Shown piece by piece: positions 48,146 to 56,593 of a stretch of 64,000 bases of DNA; positions within the stretch are counted from its first letter, which is position 1; every line of letters starts with the position of its first letter. Position numbers and translations under genes: made by a program. The DNA comes from Streptomyces pinistramenti. GTDB taxonomy: Bacteria > Actinomycetota > Actinomycetes > Streptomycetales > Streptomycetaceae. The notes below the pieces were generated by a model that ran no database searches, was not told where the DNA came from, and worked only from the letters and a program-made list of their open reading frames with translations. The DNA is taken from contig NZ_JAJCXB010000039.1 of assembly GCF_020564935.1 (NCBI RefSeq), positions 1 to 64,000 of the forward strand, read 5' to 3'.

Positions 48146-48823
48146 TCAGCCCTTCGCCGCGAGCACGATGGCCACCCGCCCCGTCGCCGCCCGCGCAGCC
48201 AACTGCGCACCGTCCGCGGAGGTAACAGCGACCTGCACGACCACCGCACCGGACGCGTTGGGCGAGCCGACCTTGACGACCTGCGCCCGCAGCTCATCAG
48301 GAGCGGCCCCCTTCGAGATGCTCTCGTCCTTGCCGGGCGTCGAGACGACCTTGACCTGATCACCGGGGGCGAGCGCATCTGCGGGCGCCGCGCCGCGCTG
48401 CACCTCGACGGCCACGAGGTCCTGGCCCTCGGGCAGTGCCTTGCCTCCGTGCACTTGCGAGTCGGCCAGCAGCTCTCCGCGGTGCAGCGGCGCTGTGGCC
48501 CGCCGCCCGATGATGCTGTCCTTCTCGCTCGCCTTCACCGGCGAGATCGCCGGATCCTCGGGCAGCGCCGCGGTCGTCAGGTCCGCGGCTGTGATCTGCT
48601 GCCCGGCCGGCACATCCCGGGCCACCGCCAGCACATCGACCCGGTCCCCGGCACTGCGCACGAGCATCGAGGTGCCCAGCACCCCGACGAGGGTGACCAG
48701 CACGCCGAGCACCAGCGTGGAGCGCTTGCGGCGCCGGGGCGCAGGACCGGCCGCGATCGGCGTCTCAGGCCGCATCGGCGGCGCGCCGGTGGGAGCAGGG
48801 ATCTGGGGGGTGGGGTTCTTCAC
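48146..48823 (-). CDS. SAF-domain protein (CpaB/RcpC-like)
   Basis: A 225-residue protein with a Pro-rich start, one membrane helix (RSTLVLGVLVTLVGVLGTSM, about 34-53) and a SAF domain (VLAVARDVPAGQQITAADLT, HRGELLADSQV). It then has a DLVAVEVQRG strand and a C-terminal domain. CpaB/RcpC proteins are envelope components of Tad systems. It starts at a GTG. Confidence 0.8.
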   Translation of the reverse strand: MKNPTPQIPAPTGAPPMRPETPIAAGPAPRRRKRSTLVLGVLVTLVGVLGTSMLVRSAGDRVDVLAVARDVPAGQQITAADLTTAALPEDPAISPVKASEKDSIIGRRATAPLHRGELLADSQVHGGKALPEGQDLVAVEVQRGAAPADALAPGDQVKVVSTPGKDESISKGAAPDELRAQVVKVGSPNASGAVVVQVAVTSADGAQLAARAATGRVAIVLAAKG

Positions 48824-48850
48824 GCGCCCGACCTTCCGTCGTGCGGTCCG

Positions 48851-49795
48851 TCAGTTGAGGACCTTGAGCTGGCCGATGGTGACCTGGGTGCGGGAGCGGC
48901 GGGTCTGGGTGAGCTGCCCGCTCTGCCCGCCGCCGCTCCAGTCGATCGTCCAGGTCGAGGTGGCGGTGACCGGGTACTTGTCGCCGGGCTCGTCCTTGGA
49001 TGAACGGCGGTAGTGGTGTCCGCAGTCGGGGGAGGTCTTGTTGCCGTAGGACGGCTTGTACGGCGTCCCGGCCGTCGTGCAGGTGACGGTATGGCCATCG
49101 CCCATGTCCCACACGATCTTCGACACCTTCGCCGTCGCGGTGACCGTGACTGCACCGGCAGTAGCCGACGCCGAGTTCGGCCCGTACGCCTCCGCCGTCT
49201 TCGCCGTCCACATCCACACAGGCAGTCCCACCAGACCCGAACCGCCGGGCTTCGGCACGATGCCGATCTCGGGCCCCGACAGACGCATCCGGTCCACAGC
49301 CTGCTGCGTCAGAACGGCCGGGTCGACGGCCTTTGCCGGCGGAGACTTCGCTGCCCAGAACGTGCGGGTCGCCGCGCCGAGCCCGCCCGCGGAACTTGCG
49401 GCGTCGAAGGCGCATGTGCGGCTGTAGACCGCGCCGTCGCCCGGCTTGTGGCCTGCCCACAGTCTGCTGTTCGCAGGCGGCTGCTGGTCCAACGGCGCCG
49501 TCGTGCAAGGGAGGGGCACTTGCTTCTTGTGCCCCTCCCTTGCCACGGAGCTGGGGCGTGACGGTCCGGATCCGGGGCCGCCTGGCTTCCCCGGAGAGGC
49601 AGCGCATACGGAGAAGTACGACGAGGCGCTGGCACAGTCACCATTACCGACGACAGGAGCGTCGTCGGCTGCCACTGCGGTGGTGACGAGAGCTGACCCC
49701 AGGAGGACAAAGACGGCGCCAGTGAGAGCCAAAGTGCGCCTCAGCAGCTGAGCTGCTGCGTATCGACCTTCAGGATCATCCACTGCTTCCCCCAC
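48851..49795 (-). CDS. secreted hypothetical protein of the Tad operon
   Basis: Up to 314 residues from the GTG at 49795, overlapping the lipoprotein gene by 55 bp; the true start may be nearer the hydrophobic segment. LLRRTLALTGAVFVLLGSAL and VTTAVA-ADD form a signal peptide. The mature part has several cysteines (CASASSYFSVC, CTTAP, CAFDA, CTTAG, DCGHHYRRS) and beta-rich C-terminal sequence (KVSKIVWDMGDGHTVTCT). It resembles exported proteins encoded with actinobacterial Tad loci; function unknown. Confidence 0.65.
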   Translation of the reverse strand: MGEAVDDPEGRYAAAQLLRRTLALTGAVFVLLGSALVTTAVAADDAPVVGNGDCASASSYFSVCAASPGKPGGPGSGPSRPSSVAREGHKKQVPLPCTTAPLDQQPPANSRLWAGHKPGDGAVYSRTCAFDAASSAGGLGAATRTFWAAKSPPAKAVDPAVLTQQAVDRMRLSGPEIGIVPKPGGSGLVGLPVWMWTAKTAEAYGPNSASATAGAVTVTATAKVSKIVWDMGDGHTVTCTTAGTPYKPSYGNKTSPDCGHHYRRSSKDEPGDKYPVTATSTWTIDWSGGGQSGQLTQTRRSRTQVTIGQLKVLN

Positions 49796-50334
49796 TTTTC
49801 AGCTGAGACCACGGTGATGTACCGGCCGAGGGCTTGTTTCCCCCGGGCCACTTCCTTGCCGGTCTTCTTCTCGACCTGCTTCCAGTGCGAGATGTCCAGG
49901 CAGTCGGTGATGGTGGCTTGCGGCACCTTCTTCTCCAACGTGATGGAGGTGACCTTGGCGCTGCTCTCGGGTTTTCCTTCGGTGACCACGCCGAGTCTCT
50001 TCAGGCTCGCGATATCGCCCTCAGCCCGGGATAGCGCATCGGCGGTTGCGTACTTCTTCAGGTCGGTGCCGACGACGCTGGCATGCGCGTATGCCTTGGC
50101 CTGCTCCGTCCAGAACTTGCTGTAGCTGTCGAGCACTTCCTGCTTGCCGGCCGCCTGAGGGTCGAGGCTTTCCACCGGTGATGGCTTGCTGCCAGTGGTC
50201 TTGGTGGGCGTCGGCTTGACGCCGGTGCCTGCTGAGGTACTGCTGCACGAGGTGGCCGTCAGCACGATGCCGCCGACGATAAACAGCGCGCACACCCTGT
50301 TTCGGATCGACGTCCGGGTCCGCGTGGTCCGCAT
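49741..50334 (-). CDS. lipoprotein
   Basis: A 197-residue protein. A basic start and hydrophobic segment end in the lipobox LTATSC at about 25-30. A Thr/Pro/Ser-rich spacer leads to a small alpha-beta domain (VLDSYSKFWTEQAKAYAHAS, SHWKQVEKKTGKEVARGKQA). GGGAGGGAACCCG precedes the ATG. First gene of the Tad operon; its domain is like conjugation-associated lipoproteins, and it would sit on the outer face of the membrane. Confidence 0.7.
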   Translation of the reverse strand: MRTTRTRTSIRNRVCALFIVGGIVLTATSCSSTSAGTGVKPTPTKTTGSKPSPVESLDPQAAGKQEVLDSYSKFWTEQAKAYAHASVVGTDLKKYATADALSRAEGDIASLKRLGVVTEGKPESSAKVTSITLEKKVPQATITDCLDISHWKQVEKKTGKEVARGKQALGRYITVVSAEKWGKQWMILKVDTQQLSC

Positions 50335-50535
50335 CGGGTTCCCTCCCCGTCTACCGGCTGCTTTCCCGGTGTTGTCCGTGAGTCGTTGCGTTCCAGGTGC
50401 CCGCCGGTGGGGCGGTTATGAGCCATCCGGGTGGCTTGTCCTGCACCTTACAGGCGAATTAGCAAACCATGAAGTTTGTTTCTGGGGAGGGGCGTCCATA
50501 TCTGTCGGATCGACGCAAGTCGATCCGACGCCGCG

Positions 50536-51005
50536 TCACCGGCCGTTCTCACCGCTGCACGACCACCACGGCGCTGCGCCCTGACAAGGCACTGATTCTG
50601 CCAGTTCACGGACTCCAGCATCAGATGAGCCAGCGGAGGGGCCGGAATTCGCCGAAAGATCGTCCCGGCCCGGGACGCGGTCGGGGCGGGCGTCGTCGGC
50701 GAGGAGGTCTTCCATCGTGCCGAGGCCGCCGGTCTGGTGGTGCCAGCCGGCCAGGACCTGCCGGACGATCGAGCGGGCCAGCAGCCGGTAGTCCTCGGGG
50801 CGGTTCTCGCGTTCGGACAGCCAGGACAGGTGCCGGGTGTGGGTGTGCAGGGCGACCATCTCGGTGACCAGCGGCCCAGCGGCAATGACAGGCGGACGAC
50901 GTTGGCGCAGGTGTCCTGGTGATGGTCGGGGAACGCAGTGATGTCGACGACCGCGAGCGTGGGCTCGGCCGGTGCAGTACGGATGCGGCGAAGGAAACGG
51001 AACAA
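50536..51005 (-). pseudogene. frameshifted gene downstream of the relaxation-family gene
   Basis: A TTG at 51005 with GGAG upstream opens LFRFLRRIRTAPAEPTLAVV, then DITAFPDHHQDTCANVVRL. Near 50885 the coding character moves to another frame, which continues VIAAGPLVTEMVALHTHTRH, LSWLSERENRPEDYRLLARS and GGLGTMEDLLADDARP to a stop at 50536. One indel explains it. It may be a true pseudogene, a programmed shift or a sequencing error in a GC-rich run. Confidence 0.6.
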
Positions 51006-51019
51006 CGGAATCTCCAGGC

Positions 51020-51994
51020 TCAGGCCGCGGTAGCGGCGGGTGCACGCAGCAGGACATCGGTGGGCTCGGCGTCACCGAGAACGGGCATGACGATCGGCGC
51101 GAACGGCCCGTGCCGCTGCAGCTGGTCGAGGGTGGTGACGCCCGCCTTGAGGTCGGCGGCGGCCGGTTGCAGACGGGCGTCCGCGGACGCCAGGGCCCGC
51201 AGATCATCGGCCCGCTTCGCCAACTGGCCCGCCGACGCCCCGTCCAGCACGAGCAGGACCCGAGGGAAGGACGGGTAGCGGGCGCGCCATGCCTCCCGCC
51301 GGTACCCGCCGCCCGCTGTCTTCGACCGGCTGCGGCCCGGGGGCGGTTGAGGGATGTAGCGGGCGTAGCGGGCGTAGGCGTGGAGCTTGGCGGCCAGACG
51401 GGCGATGCTCATCGTGGCCCGGTCGATCTCGCAGAAGAACGTCAGCAGCATCCGCTGCCGCTCGCCTCCGCCGTCGGTGGTGTGGACGTAGCGCAGCACC
51501 GCGTCGGGCACGAGGAACGCTTCGTCGCCCAGCCGGCTGTCGCCGTCGCGGACGCGGTGGGCGAGTTCGGGATCCCAGTCCAGCGGCCCGCACTCGTCGC
51601 CCAGGCGCCGGGCGTGCTCGACGAAGGCGATCCCCATGGTGTTGACCGCCAGGGTGTGCTCCTGCAGAGGGCTGGCGGCGGCGTCCTCGGTCATCCGATA
51701 GGCCCGCGGTGTCAGCTCGCCGCCGCCTTCGACGACCTCGCACCCCGTCGCGGTGACGTACCACAGGAGTTCACCGGCGCGGCTGCTGCGGCGCACCGAC
51801 GCGTCCACCAGGCCGCGTGCGTGCAGGACCTCCAGCTGCCGGCGCAGGTAGCGGGTGGACGTCGCTGCCGGACGCAGGAGCTGCGTCAGCTGGCCGGCGG
51901 TCAGCAGCCGGTGGCGGTAGAGCACGGGCAGGACCTCCTGCCCGAGCGTGGACAGCCCCCGGTCCGTGAGGTCCAAAAAACGCGGGCGCGGCAT
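51020..51994 (-). CDS. replication-relaxation family protein
   Basis: A 324-residue protein. An N-terminal winged helix (LYRHRLLTAGQLTQLLRPAA, STRYLRRQLEVLHARGLVDA) is followed by HTLAVNTMGIAFVEHARR and the nuclease-like segment LVPDAVLRYV ... TFFCEIDRATMSIARLAAKL. This is the replication-relaxation family, found next to VirD4-like genes on actinobacterial elements and thought to serve in DNA processing for transfer. AAAGGAGGCGCC precedes the ATG. Confidence 0.8.
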   Translation of the reverse strand: MPRPRFLDLTDRGLSTLGQEVLPVLYRHRLLTAGQLTQLLRPAATSTRYLRRQLEVLHARGLVDASVRRSSRAGELLWYVTATGCEVVEGGGELTPRAYRMTEDAAASPLQEHTLAVNTMGIAFVEHARRLGDECGPLDWDPELAHRVRDGDSRLGDEAFLVPDAVLRYVHTTDGGGERQRMLLTFFCEIDRATMSIARLAAKLHAYARYARYIPQPPPGRSRSKTAGGGYRREAWRARYPSFPRVLLVLDGASAGQLAKRADDLRALASADARLQPAAADLKAGVTTLDQLQRHGPFAPIVMPVLGDAEPTDVLLRAPAATAA

Positions 51995-52020
51995 GGCGCC
52001 TCCTTTCGGTAAGCAGGTCG

Positions 52021-54273
52021 TCAGTACGGGCGGAGGGTGCGGACCACGTCGCCGCCCTCGTCACCAGCCGGGCGCGGCTTCGAAGTCCGGCCGGTGACGA
52101 GGTGGTCGAGGATCGCGTCATCGAGGCCGCGCTGGACCTGGAGGATTTCGCCGACGGTGCGGCGGCCCAGGTTCGTGTCGATCGCCGCATCGAGCGCCGG
52201 CAGGCCCGCCTCGTTGCGGTAGTCGGCGAAGACCTCGTCGACCGGCACCCCGCGCACCCGGAAGGGCGTGGTGCGCCTGCCGCGGAGCATGACCGACTGG
52301 ATGTACTCGTACTTGTCCAGGCCCAGCACCGTCTCCGGATCGATCCCGGGCAGGCGCCGGGTGACGAACCCGGCCTCGTCGAAGTCCGCGGCCGTCGCCG
52401 ACAACAAGCTCTGGTTCTGCATGAGGGCGGCCCGGGTCTCGGCGGACAGCCGCATCGCCATCTGCGTCATCCCCATGAAGCGCACCTCGAACTTGCGCAG
52501 CTGCTCCAGGATCTTGGCGATGTGGCCGTGGGAAGCGCCGTCGACCGCGGTCAGTTCATCCGCCCAGGTCCAAAACGGCGCCAGGCCCTCCACCGCGGTG
52601 TCGATCCGCGACATCCCGGCCCGGAACAGGTCGAACAGCAGCAGCGCCGTGACCAGATCGTCGCTCTCCCCGGTGCCCGACGGGCACACGAACACGATCT
52701 GCCGCTCGTCCATCGCCCGCCGCACGTCATACGCGGAGCGCGGCGAGCCCAGGAACGCCTTCAGCGACAGCGAGTTGTCCATCCGGTAAAGGGCGTTGGT
52801 CACCGGGTTGCGCGCGGAGGCTTCCATGTCGGGGAAGGACCGGCGCCAAAACGTCGCCTCCTGCGGATCCAGGACCGCCAGCACCGCCTCGCGCCACTCC
52901 TCGTCCTCCAGCAGGGTGCGGATCTGGAAGACGGTCGGCTGCAGCTGCGGATGCCCGGTGCTCACCAGGTGGTGCGAGAGGTGGGCGAGCGTGCGCGCCG
53001 CGCTGGACAGGATCGTCCGCGCACGGGTGGCGTTCTCCCCCCAGGCGTGGGCGGAGGCCACCGCACCCACCACCGAGCCGACGACGTCCTGGACCTCCTC
53101 GACGGCCCGGCCCTCCATCGACAGCGGGTTCCAGCACGCCATCCGGTCGTCCATGGCCGGCCGGGCCAGATTGACCTCCCACACCCGCCCGGCGACCGCC
53201 GGGTGTGCCAGATAGGGGCGGGCCCGCTGCCACGCCGCGCCGTGCGGGTCGAGAAACCAGCACCCGTCACCGGCGTAGGCACGGGCCAGGCACTGCACCA
53301 GCCCCATCTCCGTCTTCCCGAAGCCAGACTTGCCGTAGAAGGCCCCGAACAGGACATCGGCCGTACGGGCCCCGGCCAGGCGCTCGTTGCCGTCGGGGCC
53401 CGTCACCAGGCCCAGCGGCAGCACCTCGCGCTGCCCGGTCCACGTCGGCAGCGCGGCCGGCGCCGGCGGGACGACGCCGCCGCACCGCGCCACATTCGGG
53501 GCGCCGCAGCGGGCGGTGGGCGGCTTGAGCAGCCCGGCGATCTCCTGCCACGTCACCCACTGCCGCCTGCGCGGCGCGAAGTCCCCCCGCTGCAGCCGCC
53601 GGTCGAAACCCCGCCGCAGCCACCACACGTTCGAGTAGCCGCGCCACAACCCCCGCTTCGGGCCCACCGGCACGAGGCGGTTCTCACCGCTGAACGCCTC
53701 CATCGCCGCCATCACCTGATGCAGGCGAGCCTGCGCCTGCCGCGGATGCCGCGCCACACACCGCACCAGCACCTGAGCGGCGAACACCTCCGCGCCGGGG
53801 GTGAACTTCCCCACGCCCTCGGACAGATCGCTCTGCCGCGGCACCCGCACCGGGCCCTGCCCCACCCCCGGGCCCCCGGCCCCGCCCAAGCCGCCGCGCA
53901 GCACGTCCATCACGCCGCCGCGGCCCCCCGAACCGAGCTGCTCGCCGTACGCGGACGGACCCCGCCGGGTAGCACGCCGCATCAACACCCGCCGCCGCCG
54001 CGCCACCTTCGACCCCCGCACCGGAACCAGGTCGACGACCAGCTCGGCCTCCTCACCCGCCTCGGTCCGCACCTGGGCGAAGACCGCCGCCAGATGCTCC
54101 AGAGGATCGGGATCCAACCCGCCCTGACCCAGCGGACGGTGATCCGGACCGGACAGCACCAGCTCCGCCCGCGCCACGTAGCGCGGCCCGCCCGGTCCCC
54201 GGCCGCCCCCGGCCTCCCGCTCTTCCTCCACCTCCGCGAAGTCCGAGGGCTTGGCCAGGTCGACGGCGCTCAC
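52021..54273 (-). CDS. VirD4/TraG-like type IV coupling ATPase
   Basis: A 750-residue protein. It has a Gly-rich N-terminal third, then an AAA-type core with Walker A FYGKSGFGKTEMG at about 313-325, DPHGAAWQRARPYL and Walker B-like PFWTWADELTAVDG at about 563-576. MGMTQMAMRLSAETRAALMQ also fits type IV coupling and TraG-like ATPases. No membrane helix is seen; the small membrane gene upstream may supply the anchor. Two GTGs are possible; the second overlaps the previous stop as GTGA. Confidence 0.85.
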   Translation of the reverse strand: MSAVDLAKPSDFAEVEEEREAGGGRGPGGPRYVARAELVLSGPDHRPLGQGGLDPDPLEHLAAVFAQVRTEAGEEAELVVDLVPVRGSKVARRRRVLMRRATRRGPSAYGEQLGSGGRGGVMDVLRGGLGGAGGPGVGQGPVRVPRQSDLSEGVGKFTPGAEVFAAQVLVRCVARHPRQAQARLHQVMAAMEAFSGENRLVPVGPKRGLWRGYSNVWWLRRGFDRRLQRGDFAPRRRQWVTWQEIAGLLKPPTARCGAPNVARCGGVVPPAPAALPTWTGQREVLPLGLVTGPDGNERLAGARTADVLFGAFYGKSGFGKTEMGLVQCLARAYAGDGCWFLDPHGAAWQRARPYLAHPAVAGRVWEVNLARPAMDDRMACWNPLSMEGRAVEEVQDVVGSVVGAVASAHAWGENATRARTILSSAARTLAHLSHHLVSTGHPQLQPTVFQIRTLLEDEEWREAVLAVLDPQEATFWRRSFPDMEASARNPVTNALYRMDNSLSLKAFLGSPRSAYDVRRAMDERQIVFVCPSGTGESDDLVTALLLFDLFRAGMSRIDTAVEGLAPFWTWADELTAVDGASHGHIAKILEQLRKFEVRFMGMTQMAMRLSAETRAALMQNQSLLSATAADFDEAGFVTRRLPGIDPETVLGLDKYEYIQSVMLRGRRTTPFRVRGVPVDEVFADYRNEAGLPALDAAIDTNLGRRTVGEILQVQRGLDDAILDHLVTGRTSKPRPAGDEGGDVVRTLRPY

Positions 54274-54761
54274 CACGAGCCACCTCGCTTCAGCGGCGCG
54301 GCGTCAGCGAACCGGACGCGGCGCTTGCGCTCGGCGCGGGTACGCGGGGCGACGACCTCCACCCGCCGGTACCCGGACAGCCGCAGCACCCCCGACCCCC
54401 GCTGCGGGCCCTCCCACCAGTAATGCAGAACCCCCTCGTCCCCGGCCGCCACCCGCACCCGGACGGCAGAAGCCCGCCGCGGAAGGAACCCGCTCGCCGC
54501 GCGCACACTGGCCAACCGCCCCGCCACACGCCCCACTTCGGGCAGCTCCGGATCGAACGTGGCCGCCGGCACCAGCTCCACGCACGTACGGTCGTCCAGC
54601 TCCCGTACCGCCCACCGCCGCCACCACACCGCGACCGCACCCCACACCACCACCACGACCAGGGCCGCGAGACCGAGCCACCACAAGCGGGCCAGGCCGG
54701 CCTCCAGCAGCATCCCCAGCCAGTTCCAGATTTCCGACGTGCGCGGAAGGACGTTGTTCAT
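54270..54761 (-). CDS. small membrane protein coupled to the VirD4-like gene
   Basis: A 163-residue protein with one or two N-terminal membrane helices (LLEAGLARLWWLGLAALVVV, then VVWGAVAVWW) and a basic cytoplasmic domain. It overlaps the coupling ATPase gene, so it may form its membrane anchor. The ATG at 54761 is the first start of this leftward operon. Confidence 0.65.
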   Translation of the reverse strand: MNNVLPRTSEIWNWLGMLLEAGLARLWWLGLAALVVVVVWGAVAVWWRRWAVRELDDRTCVELVPAATFDPELPEVGRVAGRLASVRAASGFLPRRASAVRVRVAAGDEGVLHYWWEGPQRGSGVLRLSGYRRVEVVAPRTRAERKRRVRFADAAPLKRGGSW

Positions 54762-54815
54762 CCTCGCCCCCGCCCACTCGCGCCGACCCCGTGCGGACCC
54801 ATGGGTGCCTCCTCA

Positions 54816-54840
54816 TTGAGGCGGCACCGTGCCGCCTCAA
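54816..54840. promoter_or_regulatory. perfect 12-bp inverted repeat upstream of the VirD4 operon
   Basis: TTGAGGCGGCAC and its complement around a single C, 55 bp upstream of the first ATG. It lies in the leader of the leftward transcript and could be a repressor operator or an attenuator hairpin. The same symmetry is absent from the parallel element near 63875. Confidence 0.55.
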
Positions 54841-54844
54841 CGAA

Positions 54845-54885
54845 GAGAGGGGAAGCAGATCGGCCCTGATGTGACACGGGCCTCA
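54845..54885 (-). promoter_or_regulatory. shared promoter element, copy in front of the VirD4 operon
   Basis: AGAGAGGGGAAGCAGATCGG followed by CCCTGATGTGACACGGGCCT closely matches 63877-63917. Both lie 50-90 bp upstream of the first gene of a leftward T4SS operon, so they are probably promoter/operator sequences under one control. Confidence 0.6.
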
Positions 54886-55136
54886 ACTTTTTTCTGCACC
54901 CTTCGGTGCGGCGGTCACATCCCCTCGACGCGTTGGCCCCCACGTGCAGGGCGAGACCTTCATGGTGGGTCCGGAGCAGTCACCCATATGACGGGTCCGG
55001 TTCAACGCCGCGATGATCGACTCCGTGCGCCGGACGGTTGAGCCGATGCGGACGCTGGAGTGGGAACTCACCGGAACCCACCCGAGCGACACCGAGTGAT
55101 TCGAATCTTTTGGCGGTCCGGCTCGTTAGGCCAAAA

Positions 55137-55451
55137 GTGACTACCGACTTCCTGGGGCGGCCCGTCGCCGACCTGCTGGCGAACACCGTGACCTTTGCCT
55201 GCCAACTCTGCCCCTACCTCGGCCCCTCGTTCCGCGTCGGCACGGAGCTAGCGGATGTCCTGGCGCCGGTCGGCGCCCATGTCCGCGAGCAGCACCCGGA
55301 TGCCGGAGACGTCGAGTCGTACCCGAAGGTGATCTACGGGTACGTGGACGGACTGACCGACGAGGTCCTGCTGCGGGTCAACGCGCGGCGGGCGGAGAAC
55401 CCGTACGGCGACGGGACGACGTGCGAGCCGGGATGCGAGTGCGGCGCCTGA
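55137..55451 (+). CDS. Cys-rich small protein, probably leaderless
   Basis: A 104-residue protein from a GTG 6 bp after a TTAGG -10-like box. It contains TFACQLCPYLGPSFRVGTEL and a terminal CEPGCECG cluster, a likely metal site. Inverted arms CTTTTGGC and GCCAAAAG (55107-55114 and 55130-55137) cover the start and could be an operator. It is a lone rightward gene between two leftward T4SS operons and may be a regulator of them. The function is unknown. Confidence 0.55.
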   Translation: MTTDFLGRPVADLLANTVTFACQLCPYLGPSFRVGTELADVLAPVGAHVREQHPDAGDVESYPKVIYGYVDGLTDEVLLRVNARRAENPYGDGTTCEPGCECGA

Positions 55452-55621
55452 CGCTTTGTCGGCGGAATCGTCTGGCGAACTTGTCGGATTCTTCAGTCGG
55501 AAGGGCCCGATTGGGCCACGCCGACAGATGTCTCGGACGGTCGACCTGCGGGTATGTCCCAGCAGGCGACATGCTGGCGACAGAATGGTCGGACAGCGAC
55601 AAATGAAATCGGAACCTACAT

Positions 55622-56593
55622 CTAGCCGACGCGCCGGACATCCCAGGCGTAGTGCTCCCAGTACCCGGCCAGGCTGATCACCTCGACGGATTTTCCCGGC
55701 CGGGGCGCGTCGATCATGCGACCCTGACCGGCGTAGATGCCGACGTGCCCCCAGCCGTCCTTGTTGAAGACGATGAGGTCGCCGGGCCGCATCTGGTCGC
55801 GGGAGACGGCGATACCGACGTGGCGCTGCTCCTGCGAGGTGCGGGGCAGGGCGACTTTGTGACCGGTGCCTTCGTAAACGGCGTAGGAGGTGAGTCCTGA
55901 GCAGTCGAAGCCGCCGCCTGTTGGGCCGTGGACGGTTCCGCCTCCCCAGATGTAGGGGAGGCCGAGCTGGCTGAGCGCCGCCTTCACGATCGCGTTCGAG
56001 GCCCCGTCACCGCCCCCGCTGCTTCCGGCAGATGGCGCGGTCGCATACATCTTGGCCTGGGCGAGGACCTTCTGCACGTACCAGTCGGCATGGTTGTAGG
56101 AGTAGATCGCCTTGTACAGGCCGTCGCTGGTGCCGGTCTTGGCGCCGTTCGCGCACAGCATCCGCGCCGCGGCGTACACGGCGTCGACCCGATCCCAGGG
56201 GCTGGGCGGGCTGGCGCCGCCGGGCGGCACCGGGTAGGCGTAGCCGCGGAACGTGGCCGGCAGGAACTGCATGGGCCCGACCGCACCGGCCGAGCTGCGC
56301 ATGGTGGGGTGGCGGGCATGATCGGTCTCCACCTTCCCGACCGCGGCGAGCACGGTCCAGCCCAGCCCGCGGCAGGCAGCCGGCGCGGCCTGCCGGTAGA
56401 GAGACAGCATCTGAGGCGGGATGTCGCTCACCGGGCCGCCGGCCGCCGCCCCTGGGACCGGTGCGGCGGCTTCTTGCTGGTGACCGGCGGCGCCGTTGGC
56501 GACCGCGGCGATGAACAGCACCAGCACCCCGATCAGCGCGAGCACACCGGCGCCGAGGCCGGCCCCGACAGCAGCCGCGGACCGGCCGTTCAC
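55622..56593 (-). CDS. VirB1-like cell-wall hydrolase (lytic transglycosylase plus NlpC/P60)
   Basis: A 323-residue protein. A membrane anchor (about 7-35) precedes a lysozyme-like transglycosylase domain (CRGLGWTVLAAVGKVETDHA with its catalytic Glu, GAVGPMQFLPATF). A C-terminal NlpC/P60 peptidase follows, with FDCSGLTSYAVY (catalytic Cys) and GHVGIYAGQG (His). Such two-enzyme proteins open the wall for T4SS assembly in Gram-positive conjugation. The GTG overlaps the previous stop as GTGA. Last gene of this operon. Confidence 0.9.
   Translation of the reverse strand: MNGRSAAAVGAGLGAGVLALIGVLVLFIAAVANGAAGHQQEAAAPVPGAAAGGPVSDIPPQMLSLYRQAAPAACRGLGWTVLAAVGKVETDHARHPTMRSSAGAVGPMQFLPATFRGYAYPVPPGGASPPSPWDRVDAVYAAARMLCANGAKTGTSDGLYKAIYSYNHADWYVQKVLAQAKMYATAPSAGSSGGGDGASNAIVKAALSQLGLPYIWGGGTVHGPTGGGFDCSGLTSYAVYEGTGHKVALPRTSQEQRHVGIAVSRDQMRPGDLIVFNKDGWGHVGIYAGQGRMIDAPRPGKSVEVISLAGYWEHYAWDVRRVG

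Noticed and set aside
52102..54423. A 773-codon rightward open frame
   Set aside because: It is the antisense shadow of the VirD4-like gene: His/Arg/Pro-rich without domains, a usual artefact at this GC content. The same holds for long frames at 58917-61004, 38957-41317 and 21631-23673.
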